64,000 nt of DNA from the NCBI GenBank assembly GCA_036397755.1, contig DASWII010000026.1, positions 1 through 64,000 on the forward strand, in the 5' to 3' direction. Of this stretch, positions 33,389 through 46,194 are shown piece after piece. Below the pieces are notes generated by a model that made no database searches, was not told the DNA's origin, and saw only the letters and a program-made list of their open reading frames with translations. The translations under genes were made by a program, and so were the position numbers. The stretch's first letter is position 1; every line of letters starts with the position of its first letter. This stretch comes from CAMYLY01 sp036397755. Its GTDB lineage: Bacteria; Gemmatimonadota; Gemmatimonadetes; Gemmatimonadales; GWC2-71-9.

Positions 33389-33847
33389 CTACGCATCATC
33401 GTTTGTTGCGTCGATGCAACACTTCATGACGACCGCATCCTCGGTCGGTCGGCTGTAGTAGCGAGGCCGCCGCCTGACGTCCTGAAACCTGTGCCGAGCG
33501 TAAAACGCGCGGGCTTCGAGGTTCGACTCACGGACCTCGAGAAACACCTGCCGTACCCCCGCAGCCCGTAGCCGCGACCGCAATGCATCCCAGAGCGATG
33601 TCCCGATTCCTTCCCGCTGCCGAGCACGGTCCACCGCGAGGTTGAGCACTTCCCCCTCATCAAGCGCGCTCGCCCCGAGGACGTATCCGACCACCGACTC
33701 GTCGCGTTCCGCCACCAGAAAGAACGCGCCCAGGTGCGGCGCGAACGCGGTCCGCGACCACGGGTCGCTGAACAAGGTTCGCTCGAGCACCGCAACCGCG
33801 CCCAAATCGGCCGGGCGGGCCTCACGCACCCGGCAGCCGGCGTCCAT
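33389..33847 (-). CDS. rimI: Ribosomal-protein-alanine acetyltransferase RimI-like
   Basis: 152 aa GNAT acetyltransferase. Acetyl-CoA binding loop ARQREGIGTSLWDALRSRL and EVRESNLEARAFYARHRF are typical. RimI acetylates the N-terminus of ribosomal protein S18. ATG 33847 overlaps the tsaB 3' end by 26 nt; the tsaE-tsaB-rimI order is common in bacteria. Confidence 0.9.
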   Translation of the reverse strand: MDAGCRVREARPADLGAVAVLERTLFSDPWSRTAFAPHLGAFFLVAERDESVVGYVLGASALDEGEVLNLAVDRARQREGIGTSLWDALRSRLRAAGVRQVFLEVRESNLEARAFYARHRFQDVRRRPRYYSRPTEDAVVMKCCIDATNDDA

Positions 33848-34532
33848 GCTCGTGCTCCCAGCGCACCTGCGCTTCGGCCTTGCGCCCGTACTCGGGCTCG
33901 AACCGGTCGATATCGGAGACGACACGCGTGGCGTGGGCGGCCACGAGCGCGAGCAGCGCCGCGGCCGTCGGCATCCCGGTGAGCGGTGCCACGGGGTCGC
34001 GCCCCGTCCAGTCTCGCAGCAGGGCTTCCCCAATCCGGACCCCGTCACCCACGGCGAGCGCCGGTGCGGCCCGGCGTGTGAGGTCCGGAATCGTCGTGAG
34101 CGTCGGCCGAAGCCGCTCGACCGGCCTGCCCCGATCGAATTCGTAGACTGCCGCAAACACCTCGCCGCGGATGGCGTCGTACACCGCGCACACGGAGGGC
34201 GCATCGTACTTGACCGCCGCGTGGTGTGCCGCGGCCACGAGCGACGGGGCCGTGTGCACCGGCAGCGACGGCCGGACGCTCACGATGCCCTTGACGGTGC
34301 TCCAGGCGATCCTGAGGCCCGTGAAACTCCCGGGTCCGTCGCCCACGACGACGCCTTCGAGGTCGCCCCAGGTCAATCCCTGCGCCTGGAGCAGCGCACG
34401 CGCGCTCGAGAGCAGCGTCCTGGCGTGCGTGCGGGGCGCGAGCGTGGCGCTGCCCAGTGGCCGCGCACCCGGTTCACCCACGGCCACCTGACCATGATCC
34501 GTCGCCGTGTCGACCGCCAGCCACGCATTCAC
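33822..34532 (-). CDS. tsaB: tRNA threonylcarbamoyladenosine protein TsaB
   Basis: 236 aa. ASKHA-fold partner of TsaD and TsaE in making t6A37 on tRNAs that read ANN codons. Begins VNAWLAVDTATDHGQVAV; also VVGDGPGSFTGLRIAWSTVKG. GTG 34532 overlaps the tsaE stop as GTGA. tsaD is not in the window. Confidence 0.92.
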   Translation of the reverse strand: MNAWLAVDTATDHGQVAVGEPGARPLGSATLAPRTHARTLLSSARALLQAQGLTWGDLEGVVVGDGPGSFTGLRIAWSTVKGIVSVRPSLPVHTAPSLVAAAHHAAVKYDAPSVCAVYDAIRGEVFAAVYEFDRGRPVERLRPTLTTIPDLTRRAAPALAVGDGVRIGEALLRDWTGRDPVAPLTGMPTAAALLALVAAHATRVVSDIDRFEPEYGRKAEAQVRWEHEHGRRLPGA

Positions 34533-34948
34533 GGCGCGATCACCGTCAGCGTCCGGTACCGCGGATCCGCCCCGTGTGCGAGCCGCACGATCACATCGGG
34601 CCGCGGGGCGTGGCGCCCGGCGCGGGTGGGCCACTCGATCAGGAGCGCGCGCGCGCGGCGGGCAAGGTCCGGGAAATCCAGGGCGATAGCCTCGTCCGGC
34701 TCCCGCAGGCGATAGCAGTCCACATGAATGAGTGGGCCCGCGGCGGTGGGGTACTCGTGGATCAGGGCAAACGTGGGACTTGTGGCGGGCTCCGCTCCGG
34801 CCGCGCTCGACACCATGCGGGCGAAGGTGGTCTTCCCCGCACCGAGTTCTCCCTCGAGCCACAGCACGGATCCCGGCGCGGTCGCCGCCCACAATGATTC
34901 GGCCCGCGTTCGCAGGTCGTCCTCCGAGCACAGGATCGCGTCACCCAT
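34529..34948 (-). CDS. tsaE: t6A biosynthesis ATPase TsaE
   Basis: 139 aa. P-loop GELGAGKTTFARMV, then SPTFALIHEY and HVDCYRLREPDEA, all TsaE landmarks. ATG 34948 overlaps the uvrB stop by 8 nt (ATGGGTGA). Confidence 0.94.
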   Translation of the reverse strand: MGDAILCSEDDLRTRAESLWAATAPGSVLWLEGELGAGKTTFARMVSSAAGAEPATSPTFALIHEYPTAAGPLIHVDCYRLREPDEAIALDFPDLARRARALLIEWPTRAGRHAPRPDVIVRLAHGADPRYRTLTVIAP

Positions 34949-36953
34949 GCCGCGTCCCGCGCGGGGCGTGCCGCGTCCGATCGCCGGAGGCGCGCAAGTC
35001 GAACAGCTGATCGCGCAGTTGCGCCGCGAGCTCAAAATCGAGTTCCGCCGCCGCCTCGCGCATCTGCTGCTCCAGCACCTCGATCAGCTGCGCGCGGTCT
35101 TGCGGCCCCACGGGCGCTTTCACCTTTGCCGGCCGCACCGTCCGCGCGTCGGCCACGCGCGTCGTGAACCGCACCTGGTCCACCGATTTGACAATGGACG
35201 CGGGCGTAATGCCGTGCTCGCGGTTGTGCGCTTCCTGCAGGCCGCGCCGCCGCTCCATCTCATCGATCGCGCGCCGCATAGACCCGGTCATGCGGTCGGC
35301 GTAGAGGACGGCCCTGCCCCGCTCATGTCGGGCGGCGCGGCCGACGGTCTGAATGAGCGAGCGATCGGAGCGGAGGAACCCCTCTTGGTCGGCGTCGAGG
35401 ATGGCCACGAGCGCCACTTCCGGAAGATCCAGGCCCTCGCGCAGCAGGTTGATCCCGACCAGGACGTCGAACTCGCCGAGCCGCAATCCCCGCACGATCT
35501 CCATCCGCTGGATGGTGTCGATGTCCGAGTGCATGTAGCGCACGCGTACACCCGTTTGCGCGAGGTAGTCCGTGAGATCCTCGGCCATCCGCTTGGTCAG
35601 GGTCGTCACCAACACCCGTTCGCCGCGCGCCGCGTGCCCCCGGATCTCCGCCAGGAGGTCGTCCACCTGGCCGCGCACCGGGCGCACCTCCACCGCGGGG
35701 TCGGTGAGCCCGGTCGGTCGGATGATCTGCTCCACGATGACACCGCCGGACAGGCGCAGCTCCAGGTCGCCCGGCGTGGCCGACACGAACATCATCCGCG
35801 GCGTCAGCTCCATGAACTCGGCAAAGCTGAGCGGCCGGTTATCGAGCGCGGACGGGAGGCGAAACCCGTACTCGACCAGCGTGAGCTTTCGCGACCGGTC
35901 GCCCTCGTACATGCCGCCGACCTGGGGGAGCGTCACGTGCGACTCGTCCACGAACGTGAGGTAATCGTCCGGGAAGTAATCGAGCAGGCACGCTGGACGC
36001 TCACCGGGGGCGCGGCCGGTGAGATGCCGGCTGTAGTTTTCGATGCCGGCGCACGTGCCGATCTCCCTCAGCATGTCCACGTCGAACAGGGTCCGGGACT
36101 CGAGGCGTTGGGCTTCGAGGAGCTTGGCCTGGGAGCGGAGCTCGTGCAGCCGTTCGCGCAGCTCGGCACGCACCGCGCGCACGGCTCGCTCGACCGTCGG
36201 CGGCCGGGTGACGAAGTGCGTGGCGGGGTAGATGGCGCAGCGCGGCAGCTCGGCGATGACGTGGCCCGTGAGCGGATCGATCTTGCTGACGCGCTCGACC
36301 TCGTCCCCCCACCACTCGATGCGCACCGCCTGTTCCTCGTACGCCGGCAGCACCTCGATCGTGTCGCCGCGCACCCGAAACGTTCCTCGTTCCAGCACGA
36401 CGTCATTGCGTTGATACCGAATAGCGACCAGGTCCTCGAGCAGGGCGTCACGCGGGCGTTCGTCGCCCTGCGCGACCCGCACCATGAGATTGCGATATTC
36501 GATCGGGTCACCGAGCCCGTAGATGGCACTCACCGTGGCGACGATGATCACGTCATCGCGCTCGATCAGGCTCGACGTCGCGCGCAAGCGCAGCGAGTCG
36601 ATGTCTTCGTTGATGGACGCGTCCTTTTCGATGTACGTGTCGGTCTGCGGGACGTACGCCTCGGGCTGGTAGTAGTCGTAGTACGAGATGAAATACTCGA
36701 CGGCGTTGTGCGGGAAGAGCGACTTGAGCTCCCCGTAGAGCTGGGCGGCCAGCGTCTTGTTGTGCGACAGAACCAGGGCCGGCCGCCCATGCCGCGCAAT
36801 GACGTTGGCCATGGTCACGGTCTTCCCCGACCCCGTGACCCCCAACAGTGTCTGATAGCGGTCGCCGCGGGCCAGTCCCTCGGTCAGTTGGGCGATAGCC
36901 CGCGGTTGGTCACCGGCCGCCGCAAACGGCATGCGCAGGTCGAACGAGGCCAT
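34941..36953 (-). CDS. uvrB: Excinuclease ABC subunit B
   Basis: 670 aa. DNA damage verification helicase of nucleotide excision repair. Walker A GVTGSGKTVTMANV, beta-hairpin YYDYYQPEAYVPQTDTYIEKD, DESHVTLPQVGGMYEGDRSRK, and the C-terminal UVR domain (QLIEVLEQQMREAAAELDFE). ATG 36953 chosen because it starts MASFDLRMPFAAAGDQP as in the family. It lies 23 bp after relA/spoT. Confidence 0.97.
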   Translation of the reverse strand: MASFDLRMPFAAAGDQPRAIAQLTEGLARGDRYQTLLGVTGSGKTVTMANVIARHGRPALVLSHNKTLAAQLYGELKSLFPHNAVEYFISYYDYYQPEAYVPQTDTYIEKDASINEDIDSLRLRATSSLIERDDVIIVATVSAIYGLGDPIEYRNLMVRVAQGDERPRDALLEDLVAIRYQRNDVVLERGTFRVRGDTIEVLPAYEEQAVRIEWWGDEVERVSKIDPLTGHVIAELPRCAIYPATHFVTRPPTVERAVRAVRAELRERLHELRSQAKLLEAQRLESRTLFDVDMLREIGTCAGIENYSRHLTGRAPGERPACLLDYFPDDYLTFVDESHVTLPQVGGMYEGDRSRKLTLVEYGFRLPSALDNRPLSFAEFMELTPRMMFVSATPGDLELRLSGGVIVEQIIRPTGLTDPAVEVRPVRGQVDDLLAEIRGHAARGERVLVTTLTKRMAEDLTDYLAQTGVRVRYMHSDIDTIQRMEIVRGLRLGEFDVLVGINLLREGLDLPEVALVAILDADQEGFLRSDRSLIQTVGRAARHERGRAVLYADRMTGSMRRAIDEMERRRGLQEAHNREHGITPASIVKSVDQVRFTTRVADARTVRPAKVKAPVGPQDRAQLIEVLEQQMREAAAELDFELAAQLRDQLFDLRASGDRTRHAPRGTRHG

Positions 36954-36976
36954 GGTGGGCGGAACGTGCGCCCGCC

Positions 36977-39160
36977 TTACGGAGCTTCCGGGGTCAGCAT
37001 CCGCGCCGACGGCTCGCGGCGCTCGACTTCGTGGACGCCTTTCACCCGACGCATGGTGCGCATCACCTTGGCGAGGTGATTGTGATTCTCCACTTCGACG
37101 AGGACGTTGCCGAACATCCCGCCGTCCCGGCTCCACAATTCCGCGCTCTTGATGTTCGTTCCGGTGCCCGAAACAGCCTCCATCAGATCGGCATACAACC
37201 CACGGCGGTCCTCGCCTCCCACGCCGAGGCAGACGACGAACACTTCGCCTTCCACTGCCTGCCAGTCGATTTCCACGCGGCGTTCGGGATCGTCCGACAT
37301 GGCGAGCAGGTTGGGGCAGTCGCGGCGGTGGATCGAGATTCCACGCCCCTTCGTCACGTACCCGACCACCGGATCGCCCGGCACCGGTTGGCAGCACTGC
37401 GCGTACCGCACCATGAGTCCATCGACCCCATGAATGCGGACGCCGCGACCTCCGCGGAACCGCTGGATGACACGCCCGAACCCCGTGGGTTTCGGCGCCT
37501 GGATCTCCTCGACCGTCCGATCCGGATACAGCGCCTTGATGACCTGTCCCGTCGGCGTGTCACCGCGCCCCAGCACGGCATACAGCGCCTCGATCGACCC
37601 GACGGACAGCCGCTCGACGGCCGCCCCGAGTTGCGCATCCTCGGGCATATCAAGCCGGCGGCGTCGCAGCTCGCGCTCGAGAATCTCGCGGCCCAACGCC
37701 ACGCTTCGCCCCGCCTCCTCCTGCTTGATCCACTGCCGCACCTTGTGGCGCGCGCGCGCGGTCCGCACGTGGCTCAGCCAATCCTTGCTCGGCCGCGCGT
37801 TGGAACCGGTGAGAATCTGCACCGTGTCGCCGTTGCGCAGCGGGCGATGGAGCGGCGCGATCCGATCGTTCACCTTGGCGCCCTGACAATGGAGGCCCAC
37901 CTCCGTGTGTACCGCGAACGCGAAGTCGAGGGGCGTCGCCCCCTTGGGAAGCCGCTTCACATCCCCTTGTGGCGTGAACACGAAGATCTCGTCCTGGTAC
38001 AGGTCGATGCGGAGGAACTCGAGGAATTCCTCGGGTGAGTGGGCATCCTGCTGCAACTCGAGCAGCTGGCGGAACCACTCCAGCTGCGCGTCCAGCTCGT
38101 CGCCCAGGTCCGATTCCTTGTAGACCCAATGGGCGGCGATCCCGTACTCCGCGGTCCGGTGCATCTCGCGATTGCGGATCTGGATCTCGTACAGGTGTCC
38201 GCCGGGACCGAAAATCGTCGTGTGCAGCGACTGATAGCCGTTGGACTTGGGTGAGGCGATGTAGTCCTTGATGCGCTCCTGCAGCGGGGTCCACTTGTGG
38301 TGAATCACTCCGAGCGCGTGGTAGCAATCCTGGACGGTCGGCACCACCACCCGGAAGGCCATCAGGTCGTAGATCTCCCGAAACGGGCGGCCCCGCTGGG
38401 TCATCTTGCGGTAAATCGACCACAGGTGCTTGGGCCGGCCGGTCACCTCGAACTGCTCGACGTTGGCCCGCCGCAGCGATTCCTCGAGCGGCCCCCGCAG
38501 GCGCCGGATCATCTCCTCGCGATCGGCCTTCGTGTCCCGCACCTGATCGACCAACACCCGGAACTCCTCGGGTTCGAGGAATTTGAAGGCGAGGTCCTCC
38601 AACTCCGCTTTGACGCCACCCATCCCGAACCGGTGCGCCAGCGGGGCGTAGATCTCGCGTGTCTCGCGGGCGATCAAGTGCTGCTTGGCCTCGGGGAGAT
38701 GCTCGAGTGTGCGCATGTTATGCAGCCGATCGGCGAGCTTGACGATGATCACCCGCGCGTCGCGGGCAATCGACAGCAACAGCTTGCGGTAGTTCTCCGA
38801 CTGCGCCTCCACCTGGCTGCGAAACGTGAGGGTCGACAACTTCGTGAGCCCGTCGACGATCTCTCCCACCTCCACCCCGAACTCCCGTTTGATGTCCACC
38901 AGCGTGACATCCGAGTCCTCGGCCACGTCGTGCAACAAGGCCGCCACGATCGTGGTCGTGTCGAGCTGCTGGTTGACCAGAATCTTCGCGACTTCGACCG
39001 AATGTGAGATGAAGTCGTCGCCGGAGAGCCGCTTTTGCCCGCGGTGGGCCGACGCGCTGAACTGGAAGGCACGCTCGATGAGCGCAAGATCGAGCCGCTC
39101 CCGGTGCTCCTCGAGCACGTGGGCGAAGTCGGCGTCGATGGCTGCGAGCGCGCTGGTCAC
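36977..39160 (-). CDS. RelA/SpoT family (p)ppGpp synthetase/hydrolase
   Basis: 727 aa. Controls the stringent response. HD hydrolase domain is intact (ISHSVEVAKIL, LLHDVAEDSD, KLADRLHNMRTL); synthetase part has GRPKHLWSIYRKM and IYDLMAFRVVV; then TGS (DEIFVFTPQGDVKRLPKGATPLDFA), a Cys-containing helical/conserved part (YAQCCQPVPGDPVVGY) and a C-terminal ACT domain. A bifunctional Rel-type is most likely; which activity dominates is not shown. GTG 39160 overlaps the radC stop as GTGA. Confidence 0.95.
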   Translation of the reverse strand: MTSALAAIDADFAHVLEEHRERLDLALIERAFQFSASAHRGQKRLSGDDFISHSVEVAKILVNQQLDTTTIVAALLHDVAEDSDVTLVDIKREFGVEVGEIVDGLTKLSTLTFRSQVEAQSENYRKLLLSIARDARVIIVKLADRLHNMRTLEHLPEAKQHLIARETREIYAPLAHRFGMGGVKAELEDLAFKFLEPEEFRVLVDQVRDTKADREEMIRRLRGPLEESLRRANVEQFEVTGRPKHLWSIYRKMTQRGRPFREIYDLMAFRVVVPTVQDCYHALGVIHHKWTPLQERIKDYIASPKSNGYQSLHTTIFGPGGHLYEIQIRNREMHRTAEYGIAAHWVYKESDLGDELDAQLEWFRQLLELQQDAHSPEEFLEFLRIDLYQDEIFVFTPQGDVKRLPKGATPLDFAFAVHTEVGLHCQGAKVNDRIAPLHRPLRNGDTVQILTGSNARPSKDWLSHVRTARARHKVRQWIKQEEAGRSVALGREILERELRRRRLDMPEDAQLGAAVERLSVGSIEALYAVLGRGDTPTGQVIKALYPDRTVEEIQAPKPTGFGRVIQRFRGGRGVRIHGVDGLMVRYAQCCQPVPGDPVVGYVTKGRGISIHRRDCPNLLAMSDDPERRVEIDWQAVEGEVFVVCLGVGGEDRRGLYADLMEAVSGTGTNIKSAELWSRDGGMFGNVLVEVENHNHLAKVMRTMRRVKGVHEVERREPSARMLTPEAP

Positions 39161-39843
39161 AACAGTCCGGCCTCGGCAAAGCTGAAGTATCGGTCGCCGG
39201 CGACGATCACGTGATCGCACACCGGCACATCGAGCACGCGACCGGCCTGCACGAGCTGGGCCGTCACCGACCGGTCGTCCGGCGACGGCGCGGGGTTGCC
39301 GCTGGGGTGATTGTGCACCACCACGATCCCCGCCGCGGCCTCGGCGATCGCCGCGCGAAAGACCTCCCGCGGATGGACGAGCGAGCTGTTGAGAATCCCC
39401 CGGGTGATGAGGAGATCACGGGTCACGCGGTTCTGCACGTCCAACGTGAGCAGGTGAAACTCCTCGACCGCCAAGTCCCGCAACGCGGGTCCACACCGTT
39501 GATACACGTCAGCCGGCGAACTGATCGCCGACCGCGGCTCGTCCGCTTCTCCGGCCAACCGCCTCGCCAATTCCAGGGCCGCGGCCACGCGCGCGGCTTT
39601 CGCGGGGCCGATCCCCGGCACCCGCGCCACCTCGGCCACCGGCCGGCGCGCGAGCGCTCGGAGCGACCCGTTGCTCAACGCGAGCACCTCCCGGGCGAGC
39701 ACCATCACGTCCCGCCGCACCGCCCCCGTCCCTATGAGAATGCCGACCAACTCGACCGGCGTCAACGCAGTGGCGCCGAGGGAGAACAGGCGTTCGCGCG
39801 GCCGGTGGTCCGGCCGGACGTCGGAGAGGCGTTGGACGATCAT
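39157..39843 (-). CDS. radC: RadC/YeeS-type JAB domain protein
   Basis: 228 aa. N-terminal helix-hairpin-helix (ARVPGIGPAKAARVAAALE) and C-terminal MPN/JAMM domain with VVVHNHPSGNPAPSPDD. Role in DNA repair is disputed; the zinc-site pattern suggests a metalloprotease fold. ATG 39843; the weak upstream site leaves this start uncertain. A 77-bp gap follows secA upstream. Confidence 0.92.
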   Translation of the reverse strand: MIVQRLSDVRPDHRPRERLFSLGATALTPVELVGILIGTGAVRRDVMVLAREVLALSNGSLRALARRPVAEVARVPGIGPAKAARVAAALELARRLAGEADEPRSAISSPADVYQRCGPALRDLAVEEFHLLTLDVQNRVTRDLLITRGILNSSLVHPREVFRAAIAEAAAGIVVVHNHPSGNPAPSPDDRSVTAQLVQAGRVLDVPVCDHVIVAGDRYFSFAEAGLL

Positions 39844-39920
39844 GCCCGGACGATAGGTGGCGCCGGCCCGAGAGCGATACCCCGAACCGCGCAACACCGA
39901 CCGGAACTACGGGGGGCGGG

Positions 39921-43193
<3,273 letters not shown>

Positions 43194-43202
43194 CCTGCTG
43201 GT

Positions 43203-43784
43203 TTACTCCTCTTCCCGATACAACCCGTGGCGCTGAATGTAGGCCGCCACCCCCGGCGGCACGAACGCATCGATCGACTCGCCGCGGGCAACCTTGGCAC
43301 GCACCAGTGTCGCCGAGATCGGCACCTCGGGCACCGTCACCACCCGCCCGAACCGCGAGGCGGGCACCTGGCCCGTCGCCGTTCGCGTGAGGACGACGAT
43401 CTGATCGAGGGCGCGGGCGATACGCTCGGGGCCGCGCCACTGCGGGAGGGCCTCGATCGTATCTGTTCCAACCAATAAACATAACCAGTCGTTCGCGAAC
43501 TCCCGCCGCATCTCCTCCACGGTGTCCGCCGTGTACGAGATCCCTCCGCGCCGGACCTCGCGGTCGTCGGCGCAGAAGCGGGGGTCGCCCTCGACGGCCT
43601 GGACGACCATGCTCCACCGATCTTCCGCCGGGGCACGGTGCCCCTCATGGTCTTTCAGCGGCTGGCGGTTCGCCAGGACGAAATGCACGCGGTCGAGCCC
43701 GAGCTGCTCGGCCGCGGACGCGGCGACGATCAGATGTCCGTTGTGAACGGGATCGAAGGACCCGCCGAAGATGCCGCGGCGCAC
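43203..43784 (-). CDS. nadD: Nicotinate-nucleotide adenylyltransferase
   Basis: 193 aa. Joins ATP and nicotinate mononucleotide in NAD synthesis. Starts RRGIFGGSFDPVHNGHLI (nucleotidyltransferase HxGH), later SYTADTVEEM and the C-terminal ISATLVRAKVARGESIDAFVPPGVAAYI. GTG 43784 is 5 nt after the bamD stop; an upstream GTG 43814 would overlap bamD. Confidence 0.95.
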   Translation of the reverse strand: MRRGIFGGSFDPVHNGHLIVAASAAEQLGLDRVHFVLANRQPLKDHEGHRAPAEDRWSMVVQAVEGDPRFCADDREVRRGGISYTADTVEEMRREFANDWLCLLVGTDTIEALPQWRGPERIARALDQIVVLTRTATGQVPASRFGRVVTVPEVPISATLVRAKVARGESIDAFVPPGVAAYIQRHGLYREEE

Positions 43785-43788
43785 CGGC

Positions 43789-44535
43789 TCAGGGCGCGGG
43801 CTGCCCCGCCGCACACGGCTTGGCCCCCGCCATGTCCCCCGGATAAAAGCGCTGCAGGTACTGGCACATCTCGGCGCGCTCCTCGTCGTACTGGAGGCGG
43901 CTGTACACCTCGGCCAGTCGAATGACGGCGCGCGGTGCGTGCCGGGACTGCGGGTACCGTGCGACGACCTCCCGGAAGTAGATGATCGCCGAGTCGTACG
44001 CCTTCATGCGCTGATAGAACACGCCGCTGCGGTATTCCTTCTCGGCGAACATCTCGTTGAGTTGCCCAATCCGCACCTGGGCACGCCGCGCCGCGGCACT
44101 TCCCGGGAACCGCTGCAGGAGTTCCTGATAGGTCGCCCGCGCCGTCTCCGCAAACGTCGGATCCAGCTCGGGCTTCCGCCACAGCTGAGCGTACGAGTCG
44201 CCCGCTCGCAGAAGCGCGTCGGGCGCGAGCGCGTGCTGCGGGAAGGCTTCGACCACTCTCCGGAATTCCCGTGCCGCCTCGACCTGTCGACCACCCGCGA
44301 GCGAACACTCGGCCGTGTAGTACTGCGCCTCGACGCGTCGCGACTCCCCCCCCGGAGCGTCACCCGCCAGCCGTTCGAAGCCCTGCACCGCGGCCTCGCA
44401 CTTGCCGCGGCGGTACGCCTCCATGGCCGCCAGGTAGACCGCCTCCTGCGAGGCGGACTGGGACAGTTCCAACCGTTGGCCCGCACAGCCCACGAGGGCC
44501 AGCGCCGCCGGAATCACGAGGTATCGTCGTCTCAT
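43789..44535 (-). CDS. bamD: Outer membrane assembly lipoprotein BamD
   Basis: 248 aa. Lipoprotein signal MRRRYLVIPAALALVGC, then TPR repeats (QEAVYLAAMEAYRRGKCEAAVQGFERL; AQLWRKPELDPTFAETARATYQELLQRFPGS) in the BamD pattern. Part of the Bam complex that folds barrel proteins such as the LptD-like one in this window. ATG 44535 chosen for the signal peptide; no strong ribosome site. Confidence 0.9.
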   Translation of the reverse strand: MRRRYLVIPAALALVGCAGQRLELSQSASQEAVYLAAMEAYRRGKCEAAVQGFERLAGDAPGGESRRVEAQYYTAECSLAGGRQVEAAREFRRVVEAFPQHALAPDALLRAGDSYAQLWRKPELDPTFAETARATYQELLQRFPGSAAARRAQVRIGQLNEMFAEKEYRSGVFYQRMKAYDSAIIYFREVVARYPQSRHAPRAVIRLAEVYSRLQYDEERAEMCQYLQRFYPGDMAGAKPCAAGQPAP

Positions 44536-44585
44536 TATGCCGAGCAATGATACCCAATTCTCGCGCCACGTTCCCCCCCCGAGTT

Positions 44586-45494
44586 TCACGGCAGGCCCCG
44601 TTGGGCGTCGGCAATTGCCCCCAGGCGATTCGAGGCGATGTCGTAGAGCGAGTCACCCGGCACGAGACCGTCCATCGCCCGGAGGTAGGCCTCCGCAGCG
44701 CTGATGTAGTCTCCCTGAGCCAGCTGCACGTCACCCAAGCCGATGTACGCGGCGCGCGCGGTGGGGGAGTCACCCCCAATCGCGACGGCGAGCCGAAACC
44801 ACTCCTCGGCCGCCGAGGGGCTGCCGTCGTCGAGAGCCCCTTGGCCCAACCCCAGCGCGCATCCTGTGGCCTCGGCCGCCGCCGCGCTCCCGACCAGCCG
44901 GTCGCGGCTGCGGCGGACCAGACTCTCGAAGATGGGGATCGCCTCCACGCAGTCGCCCCGGCGGCGTACTCCCCGGGCGTAGCGAAGCATCAGGGAATCC
45001 TGCACCCGCGCGTTCGCCGCCGAGGCGGCCGCCCGGCGCAGCAGGTCGAGCGATTCGCGGTCGGTCGGGGCGGCACCAAGACCGCCCACCAACTGCAATG
45101 CAAAGTGCCCAACGGCTCGCCCGGGCGCGACCGCCACGAGCCCCTGCAACGCCGCGCTCAACGCGAGGTCGTTGCGCTCCTCCCGTGCCACCTCGGCGAC
45201 GCGCTGCAGTCCGTCCGCCGCGAGGAGCCGTTCGAGACTGTCCCGCGAGGTGCCGAGCGCGACGAATTCCTCCACGGCAATCGCGAGATCCCGCGCCTCC
45301 AGCGCGGCGACTCCCGCCTTGGCGTGGAGCACGCCGCTCGGACCTCGCTGCACGAGCTCGAGCCGGTACTCCACCACGGCGTCGCCATAGCGACCTTCGG
45401 CAAACGCGCGATCCCCCAGCACCTCGTGCTTTGCCGCGACGCCGCCGCACGCCAAGCCCGCGGCGGCCGCGAGCAGCCACCGCCTAGACGCCAC
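44586..45494 (-). CDS. TPR lipoprotein, function unknown
   Basis: 302 aa. Begins ASRRWLLAAAAGLACGG with a possible lipobox (GLAC), then Ala-rich helices in TPR-like pairs (GDRAFAEGRYGDAVVEYRLEL; AAYIGLGDVQLAQGDYISAAEAYLRAM). GTG 45494 overlaps the upstream TPR gene stop by 11 nt. Its position before bamD suggests an envelope role, but no family was recognised. Confidence 0.7.
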   Translation of the reverse strand: MASRRWLLAAAAGLACGGVAAKHEVLGDRAFAEGRYGDAVVEYRLELVQRGPSGVLHAKAGVAALEARDLAIAVEEFVALGTSRDSLERLLAADGLQRVAEVAREERNDLALSAALQGLVAVAPGRAVGHFALQLVGGLGAAPTDRESLDLLRRAAASAANARVQDSLMLRYARGVRRRGDCVEAIPIFESLVRRSRDRLVGSAAAAEATGCALGLGQGALDDGSPSAAEEWFRLAVAIGGDSPTARAAYIGLGDVQLAQGDYISAAEAYLRAMDGLVPGDSLYDIASNRLGAIADAQRGLP

Positions 45495-46194
45495 CGGCAC
45501 GCTCCACCAGGTCACGATACGCTCTGGCCCGCACATGGCCCGGTCGCTCGCGCAGCACATGGTCGAGATGCTCCCGCGCCGTTAGGACGTCACCGGACAG
45601 GTAGCTGGCCAGCGCATACGCGCACCGTGCCTCCGTGGATCCCGGTCGCGCGGCGACCACCAGCTCCAGCTCTTCACGTGCCTCCAGGGAACGGCCACAG
45701 TCGAGCAAGTACTTCCCGAGCCGGTACCGCAGGTCATGAAACGCCGGGCCCAACTCCAGCGCCGCCCGCAGCTGCTCGACGGCCCGTGTCAACGAACCCG
45801 CTTGCGCATAGGCCTCGGCAAGATCCGCGTGGAGGTTGGCCAACTTGTCGGCATGATGCACGGGCACCCCGGCCCGCTCACCGGTGCCGCTTTCGCGGGC
45901 CGCCTGAAACGCCGCGGACGCCTCGTCCTCGCGCCCCTGCTCGGCCAGCACGACTCCGCGATGCAGCAACGCCTCCACGTATCGGGGATTCAGCTTCAGT
46001 GCCTGATCGAACGACGCCAGCGCTCGCTCGGCTTGCCCCACCAGGTGGAGGCAAAGTCCGAGCAAGTGATGCGCGTCGGCGAACGCCTTGCCCTCGTCGA
46101 CGAGCTCCTGGAGCAAGACGATCGCTCCATGATAGTCCGTCAGCTCGAAATGCTGCTTAGCTCGCTCGAGCTGCTGAGATGCGCTGACCTCCAT
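45484..46194 (-). CDS. TPR protein, function unknown
   Basis: 236 aa made of about six TPR units (AHHLLGLCLHLVGQAERALASFDQAL; PRYVEALLHRGVVLAEQGREDEASAAF; ADLAEAYAQAGSLTRAVEQLRAALEL). No signal peptide, so probably cytoplasmic. ATG 46194 overlaps the epimerase stop by 38 nt. Joined to sugar-nucleotide genes upstream and envelope genes downstream. Confidence 0.8.
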   Translation of the reverse strand: MEVSASQQLERAKQHFELTDYHGAIVLLQELVDEGKAFADAHHLLGLCLHLVGQAERALASFDQALKLNPRYVEALLHRGVVLAEQGREDEASAAFQAARESGTGERAGVPVHHADKLANLHADLAEAYAQAGSLTRAVEQLRAALELGPAFHDLRYRLGKYLLDCGRSLEAREELELVVAARPGSTEARCAYALASYLSGDVLTAREHLDHVLRERPGHVRARAYRDLVERAGGV